From JBJXGE01 sp046154185 (GTDB lineage Bacteria > Planctomycetota > UBA8108 > UBA1146 > JAJFFE01): a stretch of DNA of 64,000 nt. A program made the translations under genes and the position numbers. Positions within the stretch are counted from its first letter, which is position 1. Every line of letters starts with the position of its first letter. Where the stretch lies: assembly GCA_046154185.1 (NCBI GenBank), contig JBJXGE010000009.1, forward strand, positions 124,001 to 188,000. Direction: 5' to 3'. Positions 34,872-43,219 of this stretch are shown here, piece by piece. Below the pieces are notes generated by a model. That model worked only from the letters and a program-made list of their open reading frames with translations, had not been told where the DNA came from and did no database searches.

Positions 34872-34895
34872 TGCGTGATCACGGTGCGTGATCAC
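34872..34895. repeat. Direct repeat of TGCGTGATCAC upstream of rpsR
   Basis: TGCGTGATCAC occurs at 34872-34882 and again at 34885-34895, each holding the palindrome GTGATCAC, with 13-base spacing. This could be a tandem operator or an RNA structure between ssb and rpsR. Confidence 0.5.
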
Positions 34896-34928
34896 AAAGA
34901 GGCGATGCGAAATGATGGAATGATACGA

Positions 34929-34952
34929 GCGTTCGCGCGTGAGCGCGAACGC
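34929..34952. other. Perfect 10-bp hairpin between ssb and rpsR
   Basis: GCGTTCGCGC (34929-34938), loop GTGA and GCGCGAACGC (34943-34952) pair perfectly. There is no T-run. It may act as a transcript processing or attenuation element between the two genes. Confidence 0.55.
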
Positions 34953-35003
34953 GACCGCAACGCGTCCTGACGACGTGTTGCCCGGAAGTGAGAGAATGAT
35001 CGC

Positions 35004-35216
35004 ATGATGAGAAACGATCGGCGCAAGCCCGGGGTCGTCGTGACCAAGGGCACGCGCATCAACTACAAAGAGCTCGAGACGCTGGCGAAGTGCATGACGC
35101 CGCAAGGGAAGATTCTTCCGCGCCGTCGGTTGGGTGTTGACGCAAAGACCCAGCACGCATTGAAAGTGGCGATTCACCGCGCGCGCTTTCTCGGACTCCT
35201 GCCATACGGCGCTTAA
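35004..35216 (+). CDS. rpsR: 30S ribosomal protein S18
   Basis: A 70-residue S18. It shows the family core INYKELETLAKCMTPQGKILPRRRLG (in parts) and the C-terminal HALKVAIHRARFLGLLPY. It is short at the N-terminus but complete. The one cysteine is not part of a zinc set. S18 pairs with S6 on the 30S platform and its gene lies in the same cluster. Two adjacent ATGs (35004, 35007) could be used. Confidence 0.95.
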   Translation: MMRNDRRKPGVVVTKGTRINYKELETLAKCMTPQGKILPRRRLGVDAKTQHALKVAIHRARFLGLLPYGA

Positions 35217-35405
35217 GTTCGACTTAACGCCACTTCGATGCGTGACGCGTCGGCTGAATTGGACGTGGCCGCGCCAGGAACCACGCGAGATAGGGCGCCC
35301 GCTCGGTTGCGTCGCAGTCGGCGCGCAGGAATCGAATCGAAAATAGCATTGCGAGTTTGCCCGCGTTCTGACGCGTCAGACGTCGGCTGAGAGGTCGAAA
35401 GTGCC

Positions 35406-35879
35406 ATGAAACTGCTGCTAAAGAAAAACGTCGGAAACCTCGGGAATCTGGGCGAAATCGTGAGCGTCAAGTCGGGATATGCTCGCAATTACTTGATTCC
35501 TCAGGGCTGCGCCATCGAGGTCACCAAAGGCAACTTGCAGTGGTTCGAAGCCCAGAAGCGGCGCTTGATCCAACTCGAGGAAGAGACGAAAGAGAAACTG
35601 CGGCTCATCGCGCAGGAACTCGACGGCGCGTCGTGCACGATCATCGCGCGCGCGACCGAGGAAGGTCACTTGTTCGGCTCGGTGACGCCACGCGATATCG
35701 CTGCGCACTTCGCGCAGGAGAAAATCGACATCGACCCGAAGACCATTTTGCTCGAGAAGCCGATCAAAGAACTCGGCATATACAAAGTCGCGGTGCGCCT
35801 GCACCCCGAGGTCACTGCGGAAGTCAAAGTTTGGGTCGTGAAGGGCGACGACAACAAGCTCGAGACGCCAGAAGTCTAA
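35406..35879 (+). CDS. rplI: 50S ribosomal protein L9
   Basis: A 157-residue L9. The N-terminal domain KLLLKKNVGNLGNLGEIVSVKSGYARNYLIPQG (in parts) holds the family signature. A long connecting helix (about 45-75) joins it to the C-terminal domain with HLFGSVTPRDIA and KPIKELGIYKVAVRLHPEV (in parts). Length is normal. The 190-base gap from rpsR has no gene; dnaB follows. Confidence 0.96.
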   Translation: MKLLLKKNVGNLGNLGEIVSVKSGYARNYLIPQGCAIEVTKGNLQWFEAQKRRLIQLEEETKEKLRLIAQELDGASCTIIARATEEGHLFGSVTPRDIAAHFAQEKIDIDPKTILLEKPIKELGIYKVAVRLHPEVTAEVKVWVVKGDDNKLETPEV

Positions 35880-36065
35880 CCTCAGCGGGCGAAGTCGCTC
35901 TCCGTTGATCCAGGCGGCTGTAATACCGCGGACGTAACACGGCGGACGTGATGCTGCGGAAGTCGGCCGTTGCGGTGCGGACCTGCGCGACGGCGTCGCC
36001 ACTGGCTCGACGGTGCGAGTGGGGCTCGATCTAATCTGACGCGGAAGTAGAAGGGGAGTTTTCGC

Positions 36066-37442
36066 GTGAGAGCGCAGACCACGCGCGAATCGGCTGGCAA
36101 CGATGGCGCGTCGACACCACGTGTTCCGCCGCAGAATCTCTCCGCGGAAAGCGCCGTGTTGGGCGCGGTCTTGCTCGCGCCGGCCGTCTCCATGCAGGTT
36201 TTCGACCGCCTGCGTCCCGAGCATTTTTATTCGCGACGAAATCAGCTCATTTATGAAGCCATGATTCGCCTGCACGACGACACGGGCAACGTCGACTTGC
36301 TGCTCCTGCGCGATCGGCTGGAACGAGAAGGCCTGCTCGAGGAAGTCGGCGGGCTCGAGTATTTGTTAGCGCTCAGCGAAGCCGTGAGTTCGAGTGCCCA
36401 CACTGAGCATTATCGCGACATCGTGATCGATCGCGCCCTCCTGCGCCGCTTGATCGACACTTGCACGGAAATTGTGCAAGACGCCGCGCACGACACCGCC
36501 GAGGCACGAGCGCAAGTCGAGCGCGCCGAGCAACGCATTTTTGAACTCTCAAACAACACCAAAGATTCGGAAATCGTCACCAGCAGCGACGCCGTGAAAA
36601 ACACGTTCGATCTCATCGATCAATGGTCGAAGGGTTTCACGGGTTTGCCGACCGGTTACATGGACCTCGACAAGATTACGAACGGGTTGCAGCCGTCGGA
36701 GCTGATCGTCGTCGCCGGCCGGCCGAGTATGGGCAAGACGACGTTGTGCTTGAATATTGCCCAAAACGTCGCGCTCCAGCAAAAAAAGCCGGTCTTGATC
36801 TTCAGTCTAGAAGTCGACAGTCGACAGCTCGCGATGAACTTGCTGTGTGGCATCGCGCGGGTCGAGAGTGAAAAACTGCGCGGGAACACGCTCGGTCAGC
36901 GCGACTGGCAGCGACTGTTGACCGCCGCAGATCAATTGTCCAGCGCGCCGATGTTCTTCGATGATTCCGTCAATCTGACGACGCTTTCGATTCGTGCGCG
37001 TGCGCGGCGCTGCAAGGAAAAGTATGGGATCGGCCTGATTGTGATCGACTACTTGCAGATGTTGGAACACGGCGGTGGGCAGCAGGAAAGCCGCCAGCAA
37101 GAGATCAGCGCGATTTCGCGCATGTTGAAGAGCATGGCGCGCGAGTTGAAGATTCCGGTGGTCACGGTGTCGCAGCTCTCGCGCGCTGTCGAGCAGCGCG
37201 AGGATCACCGCCCTCGGATGTCCGACTTGCGAGAGTCGGGAGCGATCGAACAAGACGCCGATCTCATCCTTCTCATTTACCGCGACGAGTATTACCATCC
37301 CGACCGCGAGGAGTCGAAGGGGCGGGCCGAGGTGATCATCGCTAAACACCGAAATGGACCCGTGGGAACCGTGAATCTCGCGTTCATCGGTGAGTACATG
37401 CGTTTCGAGAGTTGGGCGGGGCCATCGAACGATGAGCTCTGA
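36066..37442 (+). CDS. dnaB: Replicative DNA helicase DnaB
   Basis: A 458-residue DnaB. The N-terminal collar domain (about 20-120) starts PPQNLSAESAVLGAVLL. The RecA-like domain has Walker A AGRPSMGKTT near residue 220, FSLEVDSRQLAMNLL (usually FSLEMS), Walker B LIVIDYLQML, VVTVSQLSRAVEQREDHRP (in parts) with the arginine-finger region, and the final AEVIIAKHRNGPVG. There is no intein. The GTG start has AAGGGGAG 8 bases upstream. It closes the S6-ssb-S18-L9-dnaB cluster, a widely conserved arrangement. Confidence 0.96.
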   Translation: MRAQTTRESAGNDGASTPRVPPQNLSAESAVLGAVLLAPAVSMQVFDRLRPEHFYSRRNQLIYEAMIRLHDDTGNVDLLLLRDRLEREGLLEEVGGLEYLLALSEAVSSSAHTEHYRDIVIDRALLRRLIDTCTEIVQDAAHDTAEARAQVERAEQRIFELSNNTKDSEIVTSSDAVKNTFDLIDQWSKGFTGLPTGYMDLDKITNGLQPSELIVVAGRPSMGKTTLCLNIAQNVALQQKKPVLIFSLEVDSRQLAMNLLCGIARVESEKLRGNTLGQRDWQRLLTAADQLSSAPMFFDDSVNLTTLSIRARARRCKEKYGIGLIVIDYLQMLEHGGGQQESRQQEISAISRMLKSMARELKIPVVTVSQLSRAVEQREDHRPRMSDLRESGAIEQDADLILLIYRDEYYHPDREESKGRAEVIIAKHRNGPVGTVNLAFIGEYMRFESWAGPSNDEL

Positions 37443-37566
37443 TGGCGCTCGTGAACGACGGTGAGTCCGAAGCAAGTCCGGTTGGCCGCAGTGTGCTGCC
37501 CCGCGTCGACGTGGTTGTCGCTCGCGACGACGAAGCAGGCGCGCGACTACCAAGAAGGAACCTAGC

Positions 37567-38199
37567 ATGAACAGCAAATCGACAACGGGGTGGCTCGTAA
37601 CGGTGTTTGTCGTTGGCGCGGTGGGTGGGGCGTACTTCGCTCGCAGCGACGCCTCGTTGTCGGTTGCGCTCGCGGCAGTCGCGGCGGACGGGAGTCTCGA
37701 CGAACCGACGGCGCCGAAGCCAGGCGCGGTGATTCGCATCGCATACTGCGATTTCGAAACGGTGTTCAAGAACTCGGCGGCGTTCACGCGATTTCAAACC
37801 GAGCTCGATGAGTACGTGAAACGAGAGGGCGTCACGCTCAAGCAACTCGAGCAAGAGCTCAATGCCGACCAAGAGAAACTCAGCCTACTGAAGCGCGGCT
37901 CCGACGGCTTCAAGGAACTCGAGAGGAGCATCATCGAGCGCAGAGCGAGTCTCGAGTATAAGGACAAGGAAGCGAAGGAGAGCATCGAGCAGCGCTGGCT
38001 GAGTTTCCGGGAGCAACACTTTCAGACCATCGGCGGAGTAGTCCGCGGTTTCGCGGAAACGAATGGCTACGATTTAGTGCTCCAGAAGCAGCTTCCGCGT
38101 GTTGGTGGGGAGACGACTTGGGAATTAGTCGTCTACGCGCGACCCGAGTTCGACATCACGACGCAGGTGCTCACCATCGTCAACAAGGACAGCAAGTAG
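37567..38199 (+). CDS. Skp/OmpH-family periplasmic chaperone
   Basis: A 210-residue exported protein. The N-terminal hydrophobic segment WLVTVFVVGAVGGAYF is a signal or anchor. The OmpH domain begins with IAYCDFETVFKNSAAF and continues as long charged helices (about 75-150) that form the tentacle arms typical of Skp, which carries unfolded outer-membrane proteins. AAGGA precedes the ATG. Its stop codon overlaps the GTG of lpxC-fabZ by one base (TAGTG). Skp next to lipid A genes is a conserved outer-membrane context. Confidence 0.88.
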   Translation: MNSKSTTGWLVTVFVVGAVGGAYFARSDASLSVALAAVAADGSLDEPTAPKPGAVIRIAYCDFETVFKNSAAFTRFQTELDEYVKREGVTLKQLEQELNADQEKLSLLKRGSDGFKELERSIIERRASLEYKDKEAKESIEQRWLSFREQHFQTIGGVVRGFAETNGYDLVLQKQLPRVGGETTWELVVYARPEFDITTQVLTIVNKDSK

Positions 38200-39515
38200 T
38201 GGTCACCGCTATCGCGGAACAGCGCACGATCGCCGGCGATGTCGAGATCGACGGCATCGGCCTGCATAGTGGTCAAACGGTCAAGCTGCGACTGCGGCCG
38301 GCGCCGCCCGATTCAGGCGTGTCGTTCATCCGCACCGATTTGCGTCCCGCGGTACGGATTCCGGTCGCGCTCGAAAACCATCGTATGCACCCGCGCCGCA
38401 CGACCCTGGCGATCGGCGAGGTCGAAGTCCAAACGACCGAGCACTTGCTCGCCGTCTTGCACGTCTTAGGGCTGCAGAATCTCGACATTGAAATCAACGG
38501 CGTCGAAGTGCCGGGAATGGACGGGAGCGCCAGCCAGTTTCTCGACGCGATTCAGAGCGTTGGCGTCGTGCAGCAGGGAGCGCGCGCGCGCACTTTAACC
38601 GTGCGCGACCCGATCTCCGTGCAAAGCGAAGGCAGCTCCGTCGTCGCGCTGCCCGCCGAAGAGCGACTGCAAGTCGCCTACACCCTGCACTACGAAAATC
38701 TGCGCCTCACGCAGTATTTCGCCATCGAGATCACCGAGGAGAGCTTCCGTACGGACATCGCGCCGGCACGGACGTTCGTGCTCGAGTCCGAGACCCAAGA
38801 ACTTCAGAAGCGCGGACTCGGGCTCGGCGCAAATCCCAAGAACACGCTCGTGATCCGGGCCGATGGTTCGGTCGTCGACAACGAATTGCGATTTCCTGAC
38901 GAATTTGTGCGCCACAAGATTCTCGACATACTGGGCGACCTATTCTTGTTGCGTTGCGGTCTCAGCGGACAAATCATTGCGCATCGTTCGGGGCACGCGC
39001 TGAACGCGGAGCTCGCGCAGAAACTCGCCAAGGCCCATAGTCGTGAGCGCGAAGTCGAGGACATTCTGATCAGCGCGCACCGCGGTCTCGATATTCGGCA
39101 GTTGCAAAAACTGTTGCCGCATCGCTATCCGTTCTTGCTTGTCGATCGAATCCTGGAGATCGAAGACAACACACGCGCGATCGGCCTGAAGAACGTCACT
39201 TATAACGAGGAGTTCTTCCAAGGTCACTTCCCCGGCCAGCCGGTCATGCCTGGAGTCTTGCAGATCGAAGCGATGGCGCAACTCGGTGGCGCGCTCTTGT
39301 TGCGCAACGTCGAGAACACCAACAAGCTCGCCTATATCCTCAGCATCGATAACGTCAAGTTTCGTCGCACTGTCGTGCCGGGCGATCAACTCATACTCGA
39401 AGCCGAATTGAAGAAACTCAAATCGCGGACCGGCCAAGTGAACACGAAGGCATCCGTTGATGGCTCGGTGGTGGCGGAGGCGCAAATTCGATTCATGATC
39501 GTGGACGCCTACTAG
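38199..39515 (+). CDS. lpxC/fabZ: Fused LpxC deacetylase / FabZ dehydratase
   Basis: A 438-residue fusion. Residues 5-285 are LpxC, the zinc-dependent deacetylase that commits the pathway to lipid A: GLHSG near 21, the zinc His in TTEHLLAVLH (His82), then the HKILDILGDL segment with a His and Asp, and the HRSGHALN His. Residues about 300-438 are FabZ, the 3-hydroxyacyl-ACP dehydratase: LPHRYPFLLVDRI, the catalytic His343 in GHFPGQPVMPG and Glu357 in QIEAMAQLGG. This fusion is known from Bacteroidota, Planctomycetota and relatives. The GTG start overlaps the chaperone stop by one base with AAGGA upstream. lpxA follows after an inserted palindromic element. Confidence 0.95.
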   Translation: MVTAIAEQRTIAGDVEIDGIGLHSGQTVKLRLRPAPPDSGVSFIRTDLRPAVRIPVALENHRMHPRRTTLAIGEVEVQTTEHLLAVLHVLGLQNLDIEINGVEVPGMDGSASQFLDAIQSVGVVQQGARARTLTVRDPISVQSEGSSVVALPAEERLQVAYTLHYENLRLTQYFAIEITEESFRTDIAPARTFVLESETQELQKRGLGLGANPKNTLVIRADGSVVDNELRFPDEFVRHKILDILGDLFLLRCGLSGQIIAHRSGHALNAELAQKLAKAHSREREVEDILISAHRGLDIRQLQKLLPHRYPFLLVDRILEIEDNTRAIGLKNVTYNEEFFQGHFPGQPVMPGVLQIEAMAQLGGALLLRNVENTNKLAYILSIDNVKFRRTVVPGDQLILEAELKKLKSRTGQVNTKASVDGSVVAEAQIRFMIVDAY

Positions 39516-39524
39516 TCGGTCCTA

Positions 39525-39703
39525 AGGGTCCGCGCAAAATTAACTTTACATTTGGAGGTCGAGATCTGACGTAGGTCCGTTCGCGGCGATTGAGCGGAAC
39601 CGCAGGCGTAGCCTGGCTACGTTGAGGATTACGCGATTGAGCCGCGAGCGGAGATATGTTAGAGATCGGCCTCATAATGCGAAGTTAATTTTGCGCGGAC
39701 CCT
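39525..39703. mobile_element. MITE-like palindromic element (179 bp)
   Basis: The interval begins with AGGGTCCGCGCAAAATTAAC (39525-39544, continuing to 39546) and ends with its perfect 22-base inverse (39682-39703). The next ~41 bases inward also match their mirror at about 30 positions, and a small GTAGCC-T-GGCTAC hairpin lies at the centre. There is no ORF. Such perfect terminal repeats with a degenerate palindromic interior are typical of non-autonomous transposon derivatives or REP-type repeats. It separates lpxC-fabZ from lpxA. No clear target duplication is visible, and no other copy was noticed in the window. Confidence 0.65.
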
Positions 39704-39769
39704 AACTCTGCGGTTGAGCACGGGAATTGAAGGACAGTCGCGGACGCCAAGGAAGGCGGGGTAGGCTCA

Positions 39770-40561
39770 ATGACAGCGATTCATCCCACTGCGATCATCC
39801 ATCCGACGGCGGAACTCGCCGACGGAGTGGAGGTGGGGCCCTATTGCGTGATCGGTCCAAAGTCGCGACTCGGCGCCGGCACGCGGCTTCTGCATCACGT
39901 GAGTATTGTCGAGCGGACAATCCTCGGCGAAGGCAACGAAGTTTATCCTTTCGCCGTACTCGGCGCCGATCCGCAGGATAAGAAGTTTGTCGACGAAGAG
40001 ACTTGGCTGCACATTGGAGATCGCAACGTTTTTCGCGAATCAGTGACCGTGAACCGCGGCACGCGCTTCGGTGGCGGAGAGACTCGCATCGGTCATCGCT
40101 GCCTCATAATGGCGGCATGTCACATTGCGCACGATTGCATCCTGGGCAACGACATCACGATGGCGAACACCGTGTTGCTCGGCGGTCACGTGGTGGTCGA
40201 AGACAACGTCGGCTTTGGCGGCTTGTCCGCCCTCCACCACTATGTGACGGTGGGTCGGCTCGCCTTTGTCGGTGGAGCTTCGCGCATCAACATGGATGTA
40301 CCGCCGTTCTTGATCAGCGAGGGTCGACCGGCCCGCGTGCGTGCCGTCAATCGGGTTGGGCTGAAGCGGCAAGGAATGGGCGAGGAGTTGATCGGTTGGT
40401 TGAAAGACGCTCAACGACTGTTGTTCCACGAAGGATTGCAGCGCGAAGAAGCGTTGGAGCGCATGCGCGCGATCGGGCCTATCCCGACTGAAGGCAAGTA
40501 CTTGTTCGAATTCATGAGTCGTCGGTACCTCGGCAAACAAGGCCGAGCTTTACAACCCTAA
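39770..40561 (+). CDS. lpxA: UDP-N-acetylglucosamine O-acyltransferase
   Basis: A 263-residue LpxA, the first enzyme of lipid A synthesis. It starts IHPTAIIHPTAELADGVEVGPYCVIG (in parts), has the beta-helix repeats, GADPQDKKF, the catalytic-region His in MAACHIAHDCILG, GGHVVVEDNVGFGG and the C-terminal helical domain. Length is normal. It follows the palindromic element by 66 bases and precedes an oxidoreductase by 105 bases, the arrangement seen where a GnnA-type enzyme converts UDP-GlcNAc for 3-amino lipid A. Confidence 0.95.
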   Translation: MTAIHPTAIIHPTAELADGVEVGPYCVIGPKSRLGAGTRLLHHVSIVERTILGEGNEVYPFAVLGADPQDKKFVDEETWLHIGDRNVFRESVTVNRGTRFGGGETRIGHRCLIMAACHIAHDCILGNDITMANTVLLGGHVVVEDNVGFGGLSALHHYVTVGRLAFVGGASRINMDVPPFLISEGRPARVRAVNRVGLKRQGMGEELIGWLKDAQRLLFHEGLQREEALERMRAIGPIPTEGKYLFEFMSRRYLGKQGRALQP

Positions 40562-40666
40562 GCTCTGGACCAAAGAGGGCTCACCGGCAGCTTTTGAACT
40601 CAGGGTTGTTTCTGGAACACGCGAATCGAACGGAACAAACCGGACGGTCCGCTCGAAAGGTGCGAC

Positions 40667-41701
40667 ATGCGCGCGCTCGTCGTCGGAGTGGGACATTTGG
40701 GTAAAGAGCATGCGCGCATTTACACCGAGCTGCCCGGCGTCGAGTTGGTTGGCGTCGTCGACCGAGATCCCGAGCGTGCGCGCGAAATCGCGGACCGACT
40801 CACAGCGACCGGCAAGCGGAAGATCTGGCATGGAACGAGTGGGGCGCAGGCCCCCGCCGACATCGACCTCGTCAGTGTCGTGGTACCGACTCCGCTTCAC
40901 TTGGAAGTCGCGCGGCCGTTTCTCGAAGCCGGCAAGGCTGTGCTGGTCGAGAAACCGCTCGCGTCGACGCTCGCGGAAGCCGATGAGCTGCTCGCCATCG
41001 CCGAACGTTCCGGCAGCGTGCTACAGGTTGGTCATATCGAACGATTCAACCCGGTTGTCGTCGCCGCGTTGCCGTACTTGAAGAATCCGCTTTTCATCGA
41101 GTGCGATCGGATTCACCCTTTCAGCTTGCGCGCGACCGACGTCAGCGTCGTGCTCGATCTCATGATTCACGACATCGATCTCATTCTGCATTTCATCGGC
41201 GGTGAACTAGAGAACATCGACGCATTCGGCGCCAGCGTGTTGTCGCCAACCGAGGATCTCGCGACGGCGCGGTTGGTCTTCAAGAGCGGTTGTTGCGCGC
41301 TCGTCAAAACGAGTCGCGTCGCATTGAATCGGTCGCGAAAAATTCGCGTGTTCGGCGAACGAAGTTATTTGAGTCTCGACCTAGTGCAGCGCACGGGCTT
41401 TCGTATTTTTCTTGCGGAAGGTTACGACCCGCAGCAGTTTCTGGATCAGATGGGCCGTATCTCCGCGCCGGAAGGCGAGGCGGCGTTTCTCGCGAAGGTG
41501 TTGCGCCAAGAGAGTTTGGTTATTGAAACCTATGAGCCGCTGAAAGCCGAAATCGAATCCTTCGTGAGCGCCGCGCGCGAACGCCGCACGCCGGTCGTCA
41601 CCGGTCGCGAAGGACGGCGCGCAATGGCGGCGGCCGCGGAGATCACTCGCAGTATCGGCGAACATCGCCGACGCGTGGCGTCCATGTTGGCGAAGAAGTG
41701 A
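40667..41701 (+). CDS. Gfo/Idh/MocA-family oxidoreductase
   Basis: A 344-residue NAD(P)-dependent oxidoreductase. The N-terminal Rossmann fold starts RALVVGVGHLGKEHARIY and has VVVPTPLH and the family's catalytic EKPLAST. The C-terminal domain has VGHIERFNPVV and LDLMIHDIDLILHF with the usual DxxxH-type residues. Its place directly after lpxA suggests a UDP-GlcNAc 3-dehydrogenase (GnnA) that would work with an aminotransferase GnnB, but no GnnB is in this window. Other sugar substrates are possible. Confidence 0.88.
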   Translation: MRALVVGVGHLGKEHARIYTELPGVELVGVVDRDPERAREIADRLTATGKRKIWHGTSGAQAPADIDLVSVVVPTPLHLEVARPFLEAGKAVLVEKPLASTLAEADELLAIAERSGSVLQVGHIERFNPVVVAALPYLKNPLFIECDRIHPFSLRATDVSVVLDLMIHDIDLILHFIGGELENIDAFGASVLSPTEDLATARLVFKSGCCALVKTSRVALNRSRKIRVFGERSYLSLDLVQRTGFRIFLAEGYDPQQFLDQMGRISAPEGEAAFLAKVLRQESLVIETYEPLKAEIESFVSAARERRTPVVTGREGRRAMAAAAEITRSIGEHRRRVASMLAKK

Positions 41702-41834
41702 GCGCGGGCCGCATCATTCGTCGCAATCGATTGACTTGCCGCGCGTACTCAGCGTTACGAGCCACTCTTCGAGCGAGCGGCGAGACGCGGGCGTAAGAAC
41801 CTAGCCCCCGAAGCGCGCAGCAATTATTCGGCGG

Positions 41835-42968
41835 CTAGTCGCCAACGCGGCGCCGGATGATTCCCGGCGTGGTGTCGCAGAGTCGCTCGAGAAAACCGCC
41901 CACCCGCGACTTCGCATGATGGCGCGGCGATTCGGCCGACACACTCGACGCGACGACGTGCTTTGGCGCGTCGTCCAACGCGACCCGTATGCGATGAATG
42001 ACTTCGTCGGCTGAAATGTGCTCCGCTTCCGCGTGATAGTTGAGAAGGATGCGATGTCGGAGTGCCGGCAGCACTGTCGCCTCGTAGTCATCGTCGTCGA
42101 CTTCGTCGCGGCCGTGCATCGCGGCGACGGAACGCGCGCCGGCGAGGATCGCTTGCACCGCGCGCGGGCCGGCGCCCCAGAGTAGCCATTCTTTGGTCGG
42201 CGCTGGGATTTCCGCCGGGTCCTTTGCCTCGTGGTGCGGCCGAGTGGCACGCACCAGCCGCGTCGCCCGCGCAATGATCCGGTCGGGCACGCGGATCGAC
42301 CGCGTCTCTTGAATCAAGTCCAGCACTTCTTGCCGCGACAAGACGGGCGGCGCCGAGTCATCCTCGATGGCGGTCGTCGCGCTGACGATCGTGAACTCAG
42401 TGTCGACGTCCGGATAATCGACGAGCACTTTGAACATGAAACGGTCGAGTTGCGTGATCGGCAGCGGGTAAGTGCCCTCGTGCTCCATGGGATTTTGCGT
42501 CGCGAGGACGAAAAAAGGCCGTTCGAGCCGATGCGGTTTCCCCGCAATGCTGACCTGCAGCTCTTCCATGGCCTCGAGCAACGCCGCCTGTGTCTTCGGC
42601 GGCGTCCGATTGATCTCATCGGTCAGCAGCAAATGCGTGAAGATCGGACCGGGTCGAAAGCGAAATTCGCGATTCGCGCCACTCGAAATCAAGATGCTAG
42701 TGCCGGTGATGTCGCTCGGCATGAGGTCCGGCGTAAATTGGACACGCGCGAAGCTGAGATCGAAGAGCTGCGCCATGGTCTTGATCATGAGCGTCTTCGC
42801 CAAGCCGGGCACACCCTCGATGAGCACGTGGCCGCCAGCGAAGAACGCGCTCAGCAGTTGCGACAGCACTTCTCGTTGGCCGTAAATACGGCGACCCAAC
42901 AACTCGTAAAAAGTTGCGAGCTGCTCGGGTAGACGGCGCAACCGATCTCGAGATTCCGGCGAAGTCAT
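41835..42968 (-). CDS. Second MoxR-family AAA+ ATPase
   Basis: A 377-residue MoxR ATPase with an intact core: GVPGLAKTL Walker A, FTPDLMPSDITGT, LLTDEINRTPPKTQAALLEAMEE (in parts), ATQNPMEHEGTYPLP and QLDRFMF. The C-terminal lid ends with an extra Arg/His tail of about 45 residues. Unlike the 8-9 kb copy it has no DUF58 or VWA partner downstream; the next gene on its strand lies far away. The divergent gene 251 bases upstream encodes a HEAT/VWA protein, a possible partner. ATG 42968 has AAGGA upstream. Confidence 0.93.
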   Translation of the reverse strand: MTSPESRDRLRRLPEQLATFYELLGRRIYGQREVLSQLLSAFFAGGHVLIEGVPGLAKTLMIKTMAQLFDLSFARVQFTPDLMPSDITGTSILISSGANREFRFRPGPIFTHLLLTDEINRTPPKTQAALLEAMEELQVSIAGKPHRLERPFFVLATQNPMEHEGTYPLPITQLDRFMFKVLVDYPDVDTEFTIVSATTAIEDDSAPPVLSRQEVLDLIQETRSIRVPDRIIARATRLVRATRPHHEAKDPAEIPAPTKEWLLWGAGPRAVQAILAGARSVAAMHGRDEVDDDDYEATVLPALRHRILLNYHAEAEHISADEVIHRIRVALDDAPKHVVASSVSAESPRHHAKSRVGGFLERLCDTTPGIIRRRVGD

Positions 42969-43219
42969 GCGGAGTCCTTGTTGAAAAAATGCAAAACGCT
43001 GCGTTTGGCGGACGAACGAAGCAAAGACTAATGCGGTGTTCGCGCCGATGATAGCTGTAAGTGGACCGCGGAGCAGTTCGGGCAGGATCGCCGCTCAAGC
43101 AACATCCATCGACCTCATCAAAAGTTGCCGCTAGGCTGTGGCGCAAGTTGTTGGGGGGTTCCAGCGTCGACGTGAGCGGATGTTGCCGCTGCCACCGTCA
43201 CCGATGAGGAGACCGAGAC

